From Epiperipatus broadwayi (taxonomy: Eukaryota > Onychophora > Udeonychophora > Euonychophora > Peripatidae): 64,000 nucleotides of DNA. The notes beneath the pieces were generated by a model that worked only from the letters and a program-made list of their open reading frames with translations, did no database searches and was not told the DNA's origin. The stretch lies in NCBI GenBank assembly GCA_028023455.1, contig JAQFVV010006231.1, positions 2,439,478 to 2,503,477 of the forward strand, read 5' to 3'. The position numbers and the translations under genes are program-made. Positions 45,624 through 53,708 of the stretch are shown here, one piece after another (the stretch's first letter is position 1; every line of letters begins with the position of its first letter).

Positions 45624-45955
45624 TAATATTCAAATCTATATATATATTTTAAATACAGTAAAATTCACACAAATTTAAAGTTATTCTATTAGAAGTACTT
45701 TCAACTATATATCTTGTTGTCTTTGGCAAGTGTATAATGTTGAATAATTAAAATGAGACATCCTTTTATAATACCCACAATTCAATTCATTCCAGTTCTT
45801 CCACAATTCTGTTATTTTAATGTTTGATAGTTGACAAAGACTACAAGATATATCACCAAAAGTACTTTTAATAAAATGACTTTACATCTATATATATAAT
45901 ATAATATTCAAATATATATATATATATTAAATACAGTAAAATTCACACAAATTTA
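45624..45955. repeat. Fold-back flanked by 50-60 bp direct repeats
   Basis: A fold-back at 45688-45872 (AGAAGTACTTTCAACTATAT versus CACCAAAAGTACTTTTAAT) lies between two copies of a segment running from TAATATTCAAAT through an (AT)n tract to AAATACAGTAAAATTCACAC (45624-45678 and 45902-45955). The flanks are far longer than any target-site duplication, so a segmental duplication or a terminal-repeat structure is likely. Confidence 0.7.
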
Positions 45956-46039
45956 ATTAATATATTAGTGATCTATGTGAATAAATCATATGAGAGGAAA
46001 CCAATCATTCAAATATGCACTATTGGTATTAATTTACTT

Positions 46040-46225
46040 CACTCATTTATCAATAAATGATTTTAAAACAGATGAATCGCCTATGCTTAGAGTTTAAATT
46101 ATCAGGTTCACAATACAACTAAGTCCTGAATTAAGCACAATCAGAAGTTGTTGGTTTATATAAAAATAAGCTCTAAGCATAGGTGATTCACCTATGATTT
46201 TAAAACATTTATTGATGGGTGAGTG
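46040..46225. repeat. Short fold-back element
   Basis: ATCAATAAATGATTTTAAAA and CGCCTATGCTTAGAG at the left; CTCTAAGCATAGGTGATTCA and TTTTAAAACATTTATTGAT at the right; arms of about 50 bp. Confidence 0.75.
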
Positions 46226-46971
46226 CAAGCAATTTAATAACTATAGCAGGTGCCTGAAAGATTGTTTTTCTCTCATATGGTTTATATATTTATGTATGTA
46301 TAAGGTACATAGGTGAGAAAATGCATTTTTTTTTATGTAGAGAGGAAAAGCCATGAATTAAAATATTGAAATAAAGTAGAGGGACCTTTATAATTGTTTA
46401 AAATGATGCAATATATATTTATCACTACATTAGTGCTATAATGTTACCACCATAGTGGAATAGTAAAATCAAAAATTAAAGTTCCTGGATCCATTACCTT
46501 CATCACTTCTGGTTTTCAAACATCAACATGATTTCCCAAATGATAACTCATTCAATTTTTTTTCCCTATATAATTTAAAATTATGGTAAAATAATGAATT
46601 TAAAAAAAAAACCTAAAGATTGCTGGATTGAAGCTTGGTCTGTCACTTTCTGTATTTGAAGTCACATGATTTGAGTGATTAACCATTCGATTATTTTTAG
46701 TGTTATATCAAGCTTTTCATTTTATCTTTTCATTTTGTAATGGCTGAATTATTTATATTTTAAAAATGATGTTATTATTAAAAATATTTATACTGAATTG
46801 TTTTTTTTAAAAAAAATTATACATACATTTTATTTTAGGGTAACTTTATTTAATATCTTTTAAATATAAAATTCCATTCATATAAGATTTGAATTCAGAT
46901 GTTTAAGCCCCTTCACTAGCCAAACTATTTCATACTACTTATACACATGACCACACAATGCAGAAAATATA

Positions 46972-47032
46972 AATAATCACCAATATACACATTTTGTGCT
47001 AAATAGCATTCATCAGTTGGTCCAGACTACTA
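46972..47032 (-). ncRNA. Hammerhead ribozyme relic (F3)
   Basis: Minus strand: GTAGTC, bulge TGG, ACCAA, CTGATGA, ATGCT/AGCAC stem II, AAAA in place of GAAA, ATGTGTAT stem III, A, TTGGT, GATTAT. G12 is lost (CpG to CpA). Confidence 0.65.
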
Positions 47033-47410
47033 TCTCCCATACATATATAATCAGTGCTCAGTTTATATTAAGAAAGAAAATCCTTACACTTTAATGAACA
47101 AACTTCAACCCATTCCAACCTCCAACTCTTCAGCCATCCATACCACTAAAAATCTGATGGTAGAATTCTCAAATTCCATGCTTGTGCAAATATTGTTGAC
47201 CCCTTATGTATAGGACAGTATCTATTTAAATATATAGCAGAGGGATAGGCAGAATGCAGGCTTAATATGTAAGATTTTAAATACCAGACACTCTTATATC
47301 TGGAGTCTAATTGTAAATATATGGATTTGAACTCAGACTTTCAAGCCCCTTCACTATACAAATTATCTCATACTACTGATACATATGATTACATACATTT
47401 AAAAAAGATA

Positions 47411-47472
47411 AATAATCACCAATATATGCATTTCATGCTAAACCAGCACTCATCAGTTGGTCCAGACTACCA
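47411..47472 (-). ncRNA. Hammerhead ribozyme, best-preserved copy (F3)
   Basis: Minus strand: outer stem I GTAGTC, bulge TGG, inner stem I ACCAA, CTGATGA (47450-47456), stem II GTGCT/AGCAT fully paired (one G-U) with loop GGTTT, GAAA, stem III ATGCATAT, cleavage-site A (ATA), TTGGT and GATTAT. Every core residue of the hammerhead consensus is present and both parts of stem I pair, so this copy could be active as RNA. Confidence 0.8.
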
Positions 47473-47674
47473 TCTCCCATATATATACATAATTAGTGCC
47501 CAGTTTATATTAAAATATCAAATCCTTAAATTTTAATGGGCAGGCTTTAACTCCACTCCAATCTCCAACTCTTCAGAAAACCATACCATTGAAAACATGA
47601 TGATAGAAATTCCCAAATCCCATGCTATCTTAATATAAACTGAGCACTGATTATATATATGTATAGAAGATGGT

Positions 47675-47738
47675 AGTCTTGACCAACAGATAAGTGCTAG
47701 TTTAGTACAAAATATGTTTATTGGTGATTATTTATCTT
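47675..47738 (+). ncRNA. Hammerhead ribozyme relic (F3)
   Basis: GTAGTC, CAGATAA in place of CTGATGA, GTGCT/AGTAC, AAAA, ATATGTTT, A, TTGGT, GATTAT. Two core substitutions and loss of G12; inactive. Confidence 0.6.
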
Positions 47739-48139
47739 TTTTGAATGTGGGTGATCATGTGTAATAGTAGTATGAGATAGTATGGATAATAAAAGTGCTT
47801 GAAAGTCTGAGTTCAAATACCTATACAATTAGGCTCCAGGTACAAGAGTGTCTAGTATTTCAAATCTTCCATATTAAGCCTGAATTCTGCCTTCCCCTCT
47901 TCTATATATTTAAATGGATACTGTCCTATATATGAGGGGTTATAAGACTTGAGGTCAACATGAGCATGATAACAATATTGGCACCAGAATGGAATTTGGG
48001 AATTCTATCATCAGATTTTCAATGGTATGGATGGCTAAAGAATTGTTGGTTGGAGTGGGTTAAAGCCTGTTCATTAAAGTGTAAGAATTTGCTTTCTTAA
48101 TACAAACTGAGCATTGATTATATATGTATGGGAGATGTA

Positions 48140-48203
48140 GTCTGGACCAACTGATGAATGCTGGTTTCGCACGAATTGTGTATATTGATGATTATTTATC
48201 TTT
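48140..48203 (+). ncRNA. Hammerhead ribozyme relic retaining the ancestral CpG (F3)
   Basis: GTAGTC, bulge TGG, ACCAA, CTGATGA (48151-48157), ATGCT/CGCAC region, then GAAT, TGTGTAT, A, TTGAT, GATTAT. It keeps CG at the stem II/core boundary where other copies have TG or CA; stem II and position 15.1 carry mutations. Confidence 0.6.
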
Positions 48204-48341
48204 TCTGCACGTGTGTGATCATGTGTATCAGTAATATGAGATAGTGTGGATAGTGAAGGGAATTGAAAGTCTGAGTTCAATTAGACTCCAGGTAACAGTG
48301 CATGGAATTTCAAATCGTAAAATTCCATTTATTAACTTTGT

Positions 48342-48360
48342 GTGTGTGTGTGTGTGTGTG
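48342..48360 (+). repeat. (TG)n microsatellite
   Basis: About nine TG units downstream of the inverted F3 array. Confidence 0.9.
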
Positions 48361-48790
48361 ATACTGTTAATATATAAAACGTTGAAAGAAAAAAAAGCAT
48401 ATTACACCAGAAAGAAGTATTAATTTGCATTTATATTGCATTAGTAACTTGGAAATTAATGCTATTTGCAAAGACTTAAGTTTCTTTTACATTTGTAATG
48501 GAAATAGAAAAATGTCATTTAAATTCTGCGCTATAAAAATAAATACCTTATTACAAATGTAGTATTATATAAAAGCGTGCATATATATATAATACATGAA
48601 GTTGTGAATATATATAATTACATAAATAGAAAATTAAGTGATATTTTAATTGATTTAAATAATTAGATTTGTAATCGGTTTTTGATGGGTAATTCAATAG
48701 ATACAAGACAGCATTGAAATAACTCAGAGCTTCTCAAACTGAGCCAATGAATCTTATCAAGGGGAACCCCAAAAATAAATTTTCTATGTT

Positions 48791-48908
48791 TATATTAAGG
48801 TTATAACCTCAAGAATATGCATGTAAAAATGCGATAGTAGGGACCTCTATAGGTCCCTACTATCGCATTTTTACACGCATATTCGTGAGGTTACAGCCTT
48901 AGTAAATA
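48791..48908. repeat. Y-family palindrome
   Basis: Arms of about 56 bp meeting at CTAT (48847-48850): AACCTCAAGAATATGCATGT...GATAGTAGGGACCT and the near-perfect complement. It matches the Y family (AAGGTTATAACCT, GGGACCTCTA). The high arm identity suggests recent formation or a gene-conversion-like correction. Confidence 0.85.
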
Positions 48909-49091
48909 TTACTTACTTAAGAAATGTGCGTTTAAATAAATTTATTTTTATACTAGTAGATAATTACATTTATTTTTATATACAGATGTATTTTTAAAAT
49001 CTTGAAGTTTAGTATACCCTGTTTATTTTACAATTTATATATGTCAGCACTATAAACACTGAGGACACATTTTATTAATCTCATCTTTTAA

Positions 49092-49348
49092 AACATTTAA
49101 CGTCTAAACAGGTTTGGGTTTAAAGTAGGAAAGAATTTATTTGAAGTTAAGTACTTTCTATACCATATAGTATCATAATCTTAGTACAATAAACAGGGAG
49201 TTTAATCCATAAATAATTTATGGATTATAGATGACAACTACCTTTCCTTTTATTATGCTCTGATTTTAATACTATATGGTATCAAAAGTACTTAGCTTTG
49301 AATAAATTCTTATTTCAAACCCAAACCTGTTTAGTCATTAAATGTGTT
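49092..49348. repeat. Fold-back element, about 125-bp arms
   Basis: Left arm contains TAAACAGGTTTGGGTTTAAA, GTTAAGTACTTTCTATACCA and TTTAATCCATAAAT; the right arm is the imperfect complement, ending CAAACCTGTTTAGTCATTAA. It sits in the 5' part of the hAT element. Confidence 0.8.
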
Positions 49349-49502
49349 AACATTTGCTTATTCATTACATTATCACAGCTTTGCAGACTTTGATATTTTT
49401 TTATTATTTAGAATTAACTTCATCTTTGTAACAAGCATCACATTTGATAATTATTCATTAAAAATTTAACTCTGAAATCGATAAGCTTTAAATAAAAACA
49501 CA

Positions 49503-50158
49503 ATGTATTTGTAGAGATCAGTCAGTCAAAGATGGTGAAGATACCAAACAATCTGAATCCCAAGCAATACTATCTCATATTTTACCAGAACTAGTAGAAC
49601 CATCCACATCATTTTCAATAGTAGATGACAAGAGACGGAAAGGATCATGTGAAAAAATTTGTAAATATGATTCTTATTAAACAATTCAAAACATGTGATA
49701 AATATGATTCTTATTATTTGAAATATGGATATGTGCCTTCATATAATGATCAACAAAAACTTAAGTGTGTAATCTGCTGGAAATAATTGTCAAATGATTT
49801 TATGTGTTCTGGAAAATTTAGTCACTATGCTGTAATGACTTTAAGAGTAAAACATTTATATCTTTTGAAAGAAAGAAAGAAAAATTAAAATGACAAACTA
49901 AATTGTTGTTTTTTTTTTGCAAAACATGCTGAATTAAATGCAAATTAATAAAAGCTTCTTTTGAAATTCTTTATTAATTGCTAAAGCCAAAAAAAAATCT
50001 TCTACAATTGGTGAAGATCTCATTTTACCAATAGTAATAAAAAATTTGCAAAACTATTTATGGTTCTAAAATATCACTCTTTAAAAAATGTTGTTTCCAT
50101 GGCATTGCTGATAATATAATATCTACATTATTATTATGAATCAAGCAAAATACTTTAC
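49503..50158 (+). pseudogene. hAT (ZBED-like) transposase, N-terminal part
   Basis: Translation in shifting frames gives DKRRKGSCEKICKYDSYYL (interrupted by a 38-bp duplication at 49663-49717), then YLKYGYVPSYNDQQKLKCVICWK and LSNDFMCSGKFSHYAV. This is the BED zinc-finger region with its CxxC pair and the LSN...K block of ZBED5/ZMYM6-like transposases. A following stretch reads SFEILYLIAKAKKKSSTIGE, matching the conserved S(Y/F)E...IAK..K...IGE region before the catalytic domain. Stops and indels throughout make it non-functional. Confidence 0.75.
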
Positions 50159-50277
50159 ATCACATGATCACCATCTCTATACTAGCTCAAGCCTTCTGGC
50201 ATCCATTGATTGCTCTGTTTGGCACAGGGTGGCACTACTGTATGGAGAGTTTTGCCTTTGTTTACAAAATACTTTAC
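50146..50277 (+). mobile_element. Short retro-insertion with 13-bp duplication
   Basis: CAAAATACTTTAC at 50146-50158 and 50265-50277 flanks a 106-bp insert that combines the complement of the right end of the 39301-39691 element (ATCACATGATCACCAT) with its right-arm sequence (CAAGCCTTCTGGCATCCATT, GAGAGTTTTGCCT). It interrupts the hAT transposase and confirms that this family inserts with 13-bp duplications. Confidence 0.8.
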
Positions 50278-50475
50278 TTATCCTACAACTTAATATATCA
50301 ACTGAATACTTGAAAGATACTTATATAATTCAAAAATTGTATAAAGATGTTGTTTTGTAGATATCTCTCTAGCACAATAAACCGTAATAATGGTCAAACA
50401 TAAATTTGTCCATAATGTTGTTTTCAGTAATTAATAACAGTTTAACACAATTGAAATAAAACAACTATATAAAAA
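50278..50475 (+). pseudogene. hAT transposase middle remnant before PLE-B
   Basis: The continuation of the transposase after the short insertion, too decayed to show catalytic residues. The boundary with PLE-B is not sharp; it lies between about 50380 and 50480. Confidence 0.35.
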
Positions 50476-50498
50476 TAATAAATATTTTCTTTATTGAA

Positions 50499-50540
50499 CC
50501 GGTTTTCACCCTATATTAGGGCCTTTTCAAAATGCACTTC
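50499..50540 (-). ncRNA. Degenerate hammerhead at the 3' tail of PLE-B
   Basis: Minus strand: ATT (stem I), TTGAAAA in place of CTGANGA, stem II GCCCTA/TAGGGT with loop ATA, GAAA, palindromic stem III AACCGGTT, C (triplet TTC), then AAT closing stem I. PLEs are known to carry hammerheads in their terminal repeats. C3 and G8 are substituted, so it is probably inactive. Confidence 0.55.
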
Positions 50541-51203
50541 TAATATAATAATCACATGACCTTTATATCTATCAATACTCCCTCTATCGTTCATTTTATA
50601 TAATCATTTTACATAATCACATAACCTATTTACATATATATATATTTCCCCCTCCCCTCAATTTATTTTACTTTATATACATATTATTTTTATGCAATAG
50701 ATAAAATTACATTAAATACAATTCAATAATTATATACATATATTATACACCATAAAATTATATACACATACTTTATACACTAAATTATATATCATTTCTC
50801 ATATATTTTTACTAACCATATCTTCAAATATAACCTTATTTATCTATAATTAACAATTATTTACATTAACTAATTATTTACATATATCATCTATATTAAT
50901 TTAAAAAAAACAAAAAAAAAAACAAATCAACCATATATTAAATTTTCCAGTTATCTTTCAATGCTCATTTACTACTCAGTTTTGCAGGTCCTTTAACTAG
51001 ATTAACACATTTATTCATATTCTCTTGAATATATACAGTCTCAATATTTCCTTCTATTATAATCTTTAACATATTTTATAACCTTCATATCTTCAATGCA
51101 TCTCATTCTATGACCAGTATTCAAATAATAAACATATGGTCCTGAATTCATGCCCTTCCTTTCAATAACCCTATTATGCTCTTTTCCCCTTTCTATTGCT
51201 GTT

Positions 51204-51983
51204 TTACGATGTTTGCCCTATATATATTTTACTGCAACTCCTACAAATTATTTTATATACTAATCCTATTTCACTTTCTTTATCATTCTCTCTCTTCACA
51301 TTTGATATCCATTTTTCCAATGATTTACTATTTTTCCAAGCAATTCTTATATTCTCATTCAATCTCTCTTTTCTCAAAATCTTATATACATCTTTATAAT
51401 AAGGTATTGATATCCATTTATTATTGAACCTTCCATCTTTATTCTTATTTTCTTTTTTTTTTCCCCCATACTTTACTTCATCTTTACTCTTACTGTTCAA
51501 AACTTTTCTAATATCTTTTTTATTATACCCTATCTTTACATAATCCTTTTCTATATTCATTTTTTGTTCAATAGATTCTTTTTTATTTATTGTAAGTCTA
51601 TCATTTTTTATTTTAAACCCCTTTACAACTGACATTTTTTGTGACCAAGGTTGGTATGAACTAGGATCAATTATTCCTCTAATTTCAACATCTTTAATAT
51701 ACTGTTTCACCTCTATTTCATTTTTTTTATTTCTATTCAAATAAATATCCAAATATTTTAAACCCTTTTCTTCCTTCTCCATTGTAAACTTAATTTTATA
51801 TATATTATCATTCAATTCATTAAATATTTTCAATAAACTCTTACTATTTCCAACAACAATTATATCATCCACATATCTATAATATTTAATTATTTCTTTA
51901 TTTTTTATATATTTTCCTACTATTTTTTCTTCCAAATTATTTATAAACATCGATGATAATAACCCACTTATTGAACAACCCAT
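51204..51983 (-). pseudogene. PLE-B reverse transcriptase C-terminus and start of GIY-YIG
   Basis: An open frame of about 259 residues. It starts in RT motif B (MGCSISGLLSSMFINN), has the catalytic YVDD at residues 37-40 (KYYRYVDDIIVV), then motif D/E (KYLDIYLNR). Next is the PLE-typical linker with IDPSSYQP and FKIKNDRLTINKKE, then a lysine-rich segment and the GIY-YIG start GLVYKIICRSCSKIYIGQTS at the end. The endonuclease continues in another frame (51240-50990) with AIERGKEH and YYLNTGHRMR. RT motifs 1 and A are missing through truncation. PLE RTs copy RNA into DNA and are the sister group of telomerase; the GIY-YIG domain nicks the target. Confidence 0.85.
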
Positions 51984-52005
51984 AACCCATGCTTTTTTTT
52001 ACAGA

Positions 52006-52420
52006 AAATGAGCTTAAATGCCAAAAGTGCATTGGGGTTTGTACTGATGGAGCTATAGCTTTGTGATTGGCAAGATTTCAGGATTTATAGAAGCAAAAAA
52101 GATTTGCCTGAATACAAGACATGTTCATTGCATTATCAACAGAGAAAACCTAATATTTTGAAATATAGAATTGTTTAATAAAGTATCAGAAATTTGCCAT
52201 TTGTTTAGTCCTACAATTTAACAATCTCCTATGGTCATTTTAAGAATGACTAATTGAATTGAGAGCAGATTCCATCCTCAAATTGAAATTTTGTAATGAA
52301 GATTTGTCAAAATTTTGGATGGAAAAGTAAAATGCAGTTTTAAGTATTCTGTTTTTGTTCACATTCACATGTCTTTGCAAAATTGCATTTTTGTGACTTA
52401 ATAATTAAAAATAGGCATAA
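52006..52420 (+). pseudogene. hAT (ZBED-like) transposase, C-terminal part
   Basis: The first residues read KCIGVCTDGAIAL, the CTDGA block (catalytic Asp) of ZBED5/ZMYM6-type transposases. Then come RFQDL and FIALSTEKT, where intact members have HC(F/I)IHRE, and further on LIELRADSILKLKFCNEDL, which fits the FELR.E...FL region. Several stops are present. The fragment directly follows the PLE-B insertion and re-joins in order with 49503-50158. Confidence 0.7.
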
Positions 52421-52829
52421 ATCTTGTTTATCAATGGAAACATTGGGGAAAGGTGTAAGAATTGTCATGTCAAATATTTCATTAGATATTGATTTTTTAT
52501 GTAGCAATATTCATATGTGTCCATCACATTAAATTATAATTAACATCTTTTTTGTTTATTACTCAATTTTTGTTCCAATTATTATTAATGAGCTTTGTGT
52601 TTGATATTTTATGATCTTTGTAACATTTATAATTCTTTAATTATTTTACATTATAATAAAAATATAAATAAGAAAATTATTTTAATCAGATATATATAAA
52701 TATAATAAAATTGTATAATAACAGTATATACTTCTATTAAGAATTGGGGAGGGGTGAATGTGGGCTGGAAATATTTTTAGGTATTCCAGAGCCTTCATAT
52801 CAATAAGTTTGAGAAGCACAGAAATAAGT

Positions 52830-53309
52830 GGCTGAAATTCATATAACATAAATTATAGATACTAGAGAAAGAAAATAAAAATTGAATTACAGATATGATT
52901 TATATAGAGATGGAAGTATTGAATATTTATTTTTAAAGTGTAAGATGTGGAAAGAGATAATCATGATAATTTTAATGGTAAAGAGGATGAAAAAGATATA
53001 TTTCATTATTTTTTTGTTTAGAGTTTCACAATTAAAGTGGAAAATATAAGAATAGGATGGTGGAATCAACAAAACATTTTTATTAAAATGGAGTAGCAGA
53101 AGAAACAATGAATAAGTGTGGGAAAAATGGTTTGGTTATAAAAAATAAAAAATTAATAATGAGTTTATTATGGTATATAACAGTTTCAGAGAGAATATAA
53201 TACTTAGTATGACTAAGAAGATTTTTGGGTATATGAAATTTCTGATTTTATCTATGCAGAAGCCATTTCTTACCATTATTTTTAATTATAAATTTATTTA
53301 AATGCATAT
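52830..53309. other. AT-rich DNA, possible degraded retroelement
   Basis: A DGSIEYLFLKCKMWKEI-like translation at about 52905-52960 vaguely recalls the C-terminal Cys/His region of LINEs but is too short to support. Confidence 0.3.
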
Positions 53310-53350
53310 CACATTTTTACATGCACATTCTTGAGGTTACAGCCTTAGTA
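53310..53350 (+). repeat. Y-family end fragment
   Basis: ATTCTTGAGGTTACAGCCTTAGTAAATATTAC-type sequence (in pieces: CATTTTTACATGCACATTC, GAGGTTACAGCCTTAGTAAA) matches the right arm of the palindrome at 48851-48908. Confidence 0.65.
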
Positions 53351-53402
53351 AATATTACCATTAGTTTTGTAATTTTTGTTCAGTTGAAGAAACTATATAT
53401 AT

Positions 53403-53708
53403 AATACAGAGAGCATACCAATAGCTCAAATAAGCTCTTAATTGATAACTGTGGTAAGAGAAAATATTTAAAATCTCTATTTGGAACATTCCTATCTTCA
53501 GACCAATTGGTTTCAAGCTTATGGCTCACCTCAGTGAAGAGCTAGAATATTCAGACACTAGATCTAAAATATCAACTTAAAACCTAGCACTTATTTCATA
53601 TGTAATATTTAAGTAGAAACCCTGAAGTTTTCGGATATGAAAATGTCTTTTATTCCAGCTATCTAACTTAAATAGCTTATTTGAGCTATTGGTACACTCT
53701 CTGTATTA
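53403..53708 (-). mobile_element. Short inverted-repeat element carrying a hammerhead
   Basis: AATACAGAGAGCATACCAAT plus AGCTCAAATAAGCTC at the left and the complement (GAGCTATTGGTACACTCTCT) at the right, about 40-bp inverted ends. The interior contains a near-canonical hammerhead on the minus strand. No ORF. Confidence 0.75.
53495..53540 (-). ncRNA. Near-canonical hammerhead ribozyme
   Basis: Minus strand: stem I TCTTCA, core CTGAGGT (consensus CTGANGA; A9 is T here), stem II GAGC/GCTT with loop CATAA, GAAA, perfectly palindromic stem III ACCAATTGGT, C (cleavage triplet GTC), then TGAAGA closing a perfect 6-bp stem I. Every helix pairs and the cleavage triplet is the optimal one. The A9 change should weaken or abolish cleavage unless it is an assembly or copy-specific variant. 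Confidence 0.75.

Larger units (their letters stand above)
46870..48320. repeat. F3 hammerhead repeats: inverted array of four monomers
   Basis: A diverged F1 relative. Two minus-oriented monomers (cores 47010 and 47450, 440 bp apart) are joined near 47627 to two plus-oriented monomers (cores 47687 and 48151, 464 bp apart), so the whole is a palindrome of about 1.4 kb. Shared blocks include GGTATGGATGGCTAAAGAA and its complement, TTTAAATGGATACTGTCCTA and its complement, and GAAAGTCTGAGTTCAA. Open frames here (47321-47536, 48074-48280) are antisense translations of the ribozyme and not genes. Confidence 0.85.
50476..52005 (-). mobile_element. Penelope-like element B, 5'-truncated
   Basis: A minus-strand PLE inserted in the hAT element: RT from motif B onward, a linker, GIY-YIG endonuclease, an AT-rich tail and a hammerhead-like 3' end (50499-50540). 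The 5' boundary at about 52005 is where the transposase resumes (IGVCTDGA). It is truncated within the RT. It is the best-preserved PLE coding region in the window. Confidence 0.85.
48717..52829 (+). mobile_element. hAT transposon with 8-bp duplication and nested inserts
   Basis: Terminal inverted repeats CAGAGCTTCTCAAACT (48725) and its counterpart AGTTTGAGAAGCACAG (ending 52821) are flanked by AAATAACT (48717-48724) and AAATAAGT (52822-52829), an 8-bp duplication with one mismatch. The interior holds a ZBED-type transposase in pieces (49503-50158, 50278-50380, 52006-52420). It has since received a Y-family palindrome, a second palindrome, a short retro-insertion with 13-bp duplication and a PLE. 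All features fit the hAT superfamily. Confidence 0.85.

Noticed and set aside
47321-48280. Two similar small proteins sharing NQHSSVGPDY, with relatives at 36887-37102 and 44603-44821
   Set aside because: The shared peptide is the antisense translation of the hammerhead core CTGATGAGTGCTGG; similarity comes from the ribozyme repeat, not from protein conservation.
52905-52960. Cys/His motif of a further LINE
   Set aside because: Too short and lacking spacing of the zf-RVT motif.
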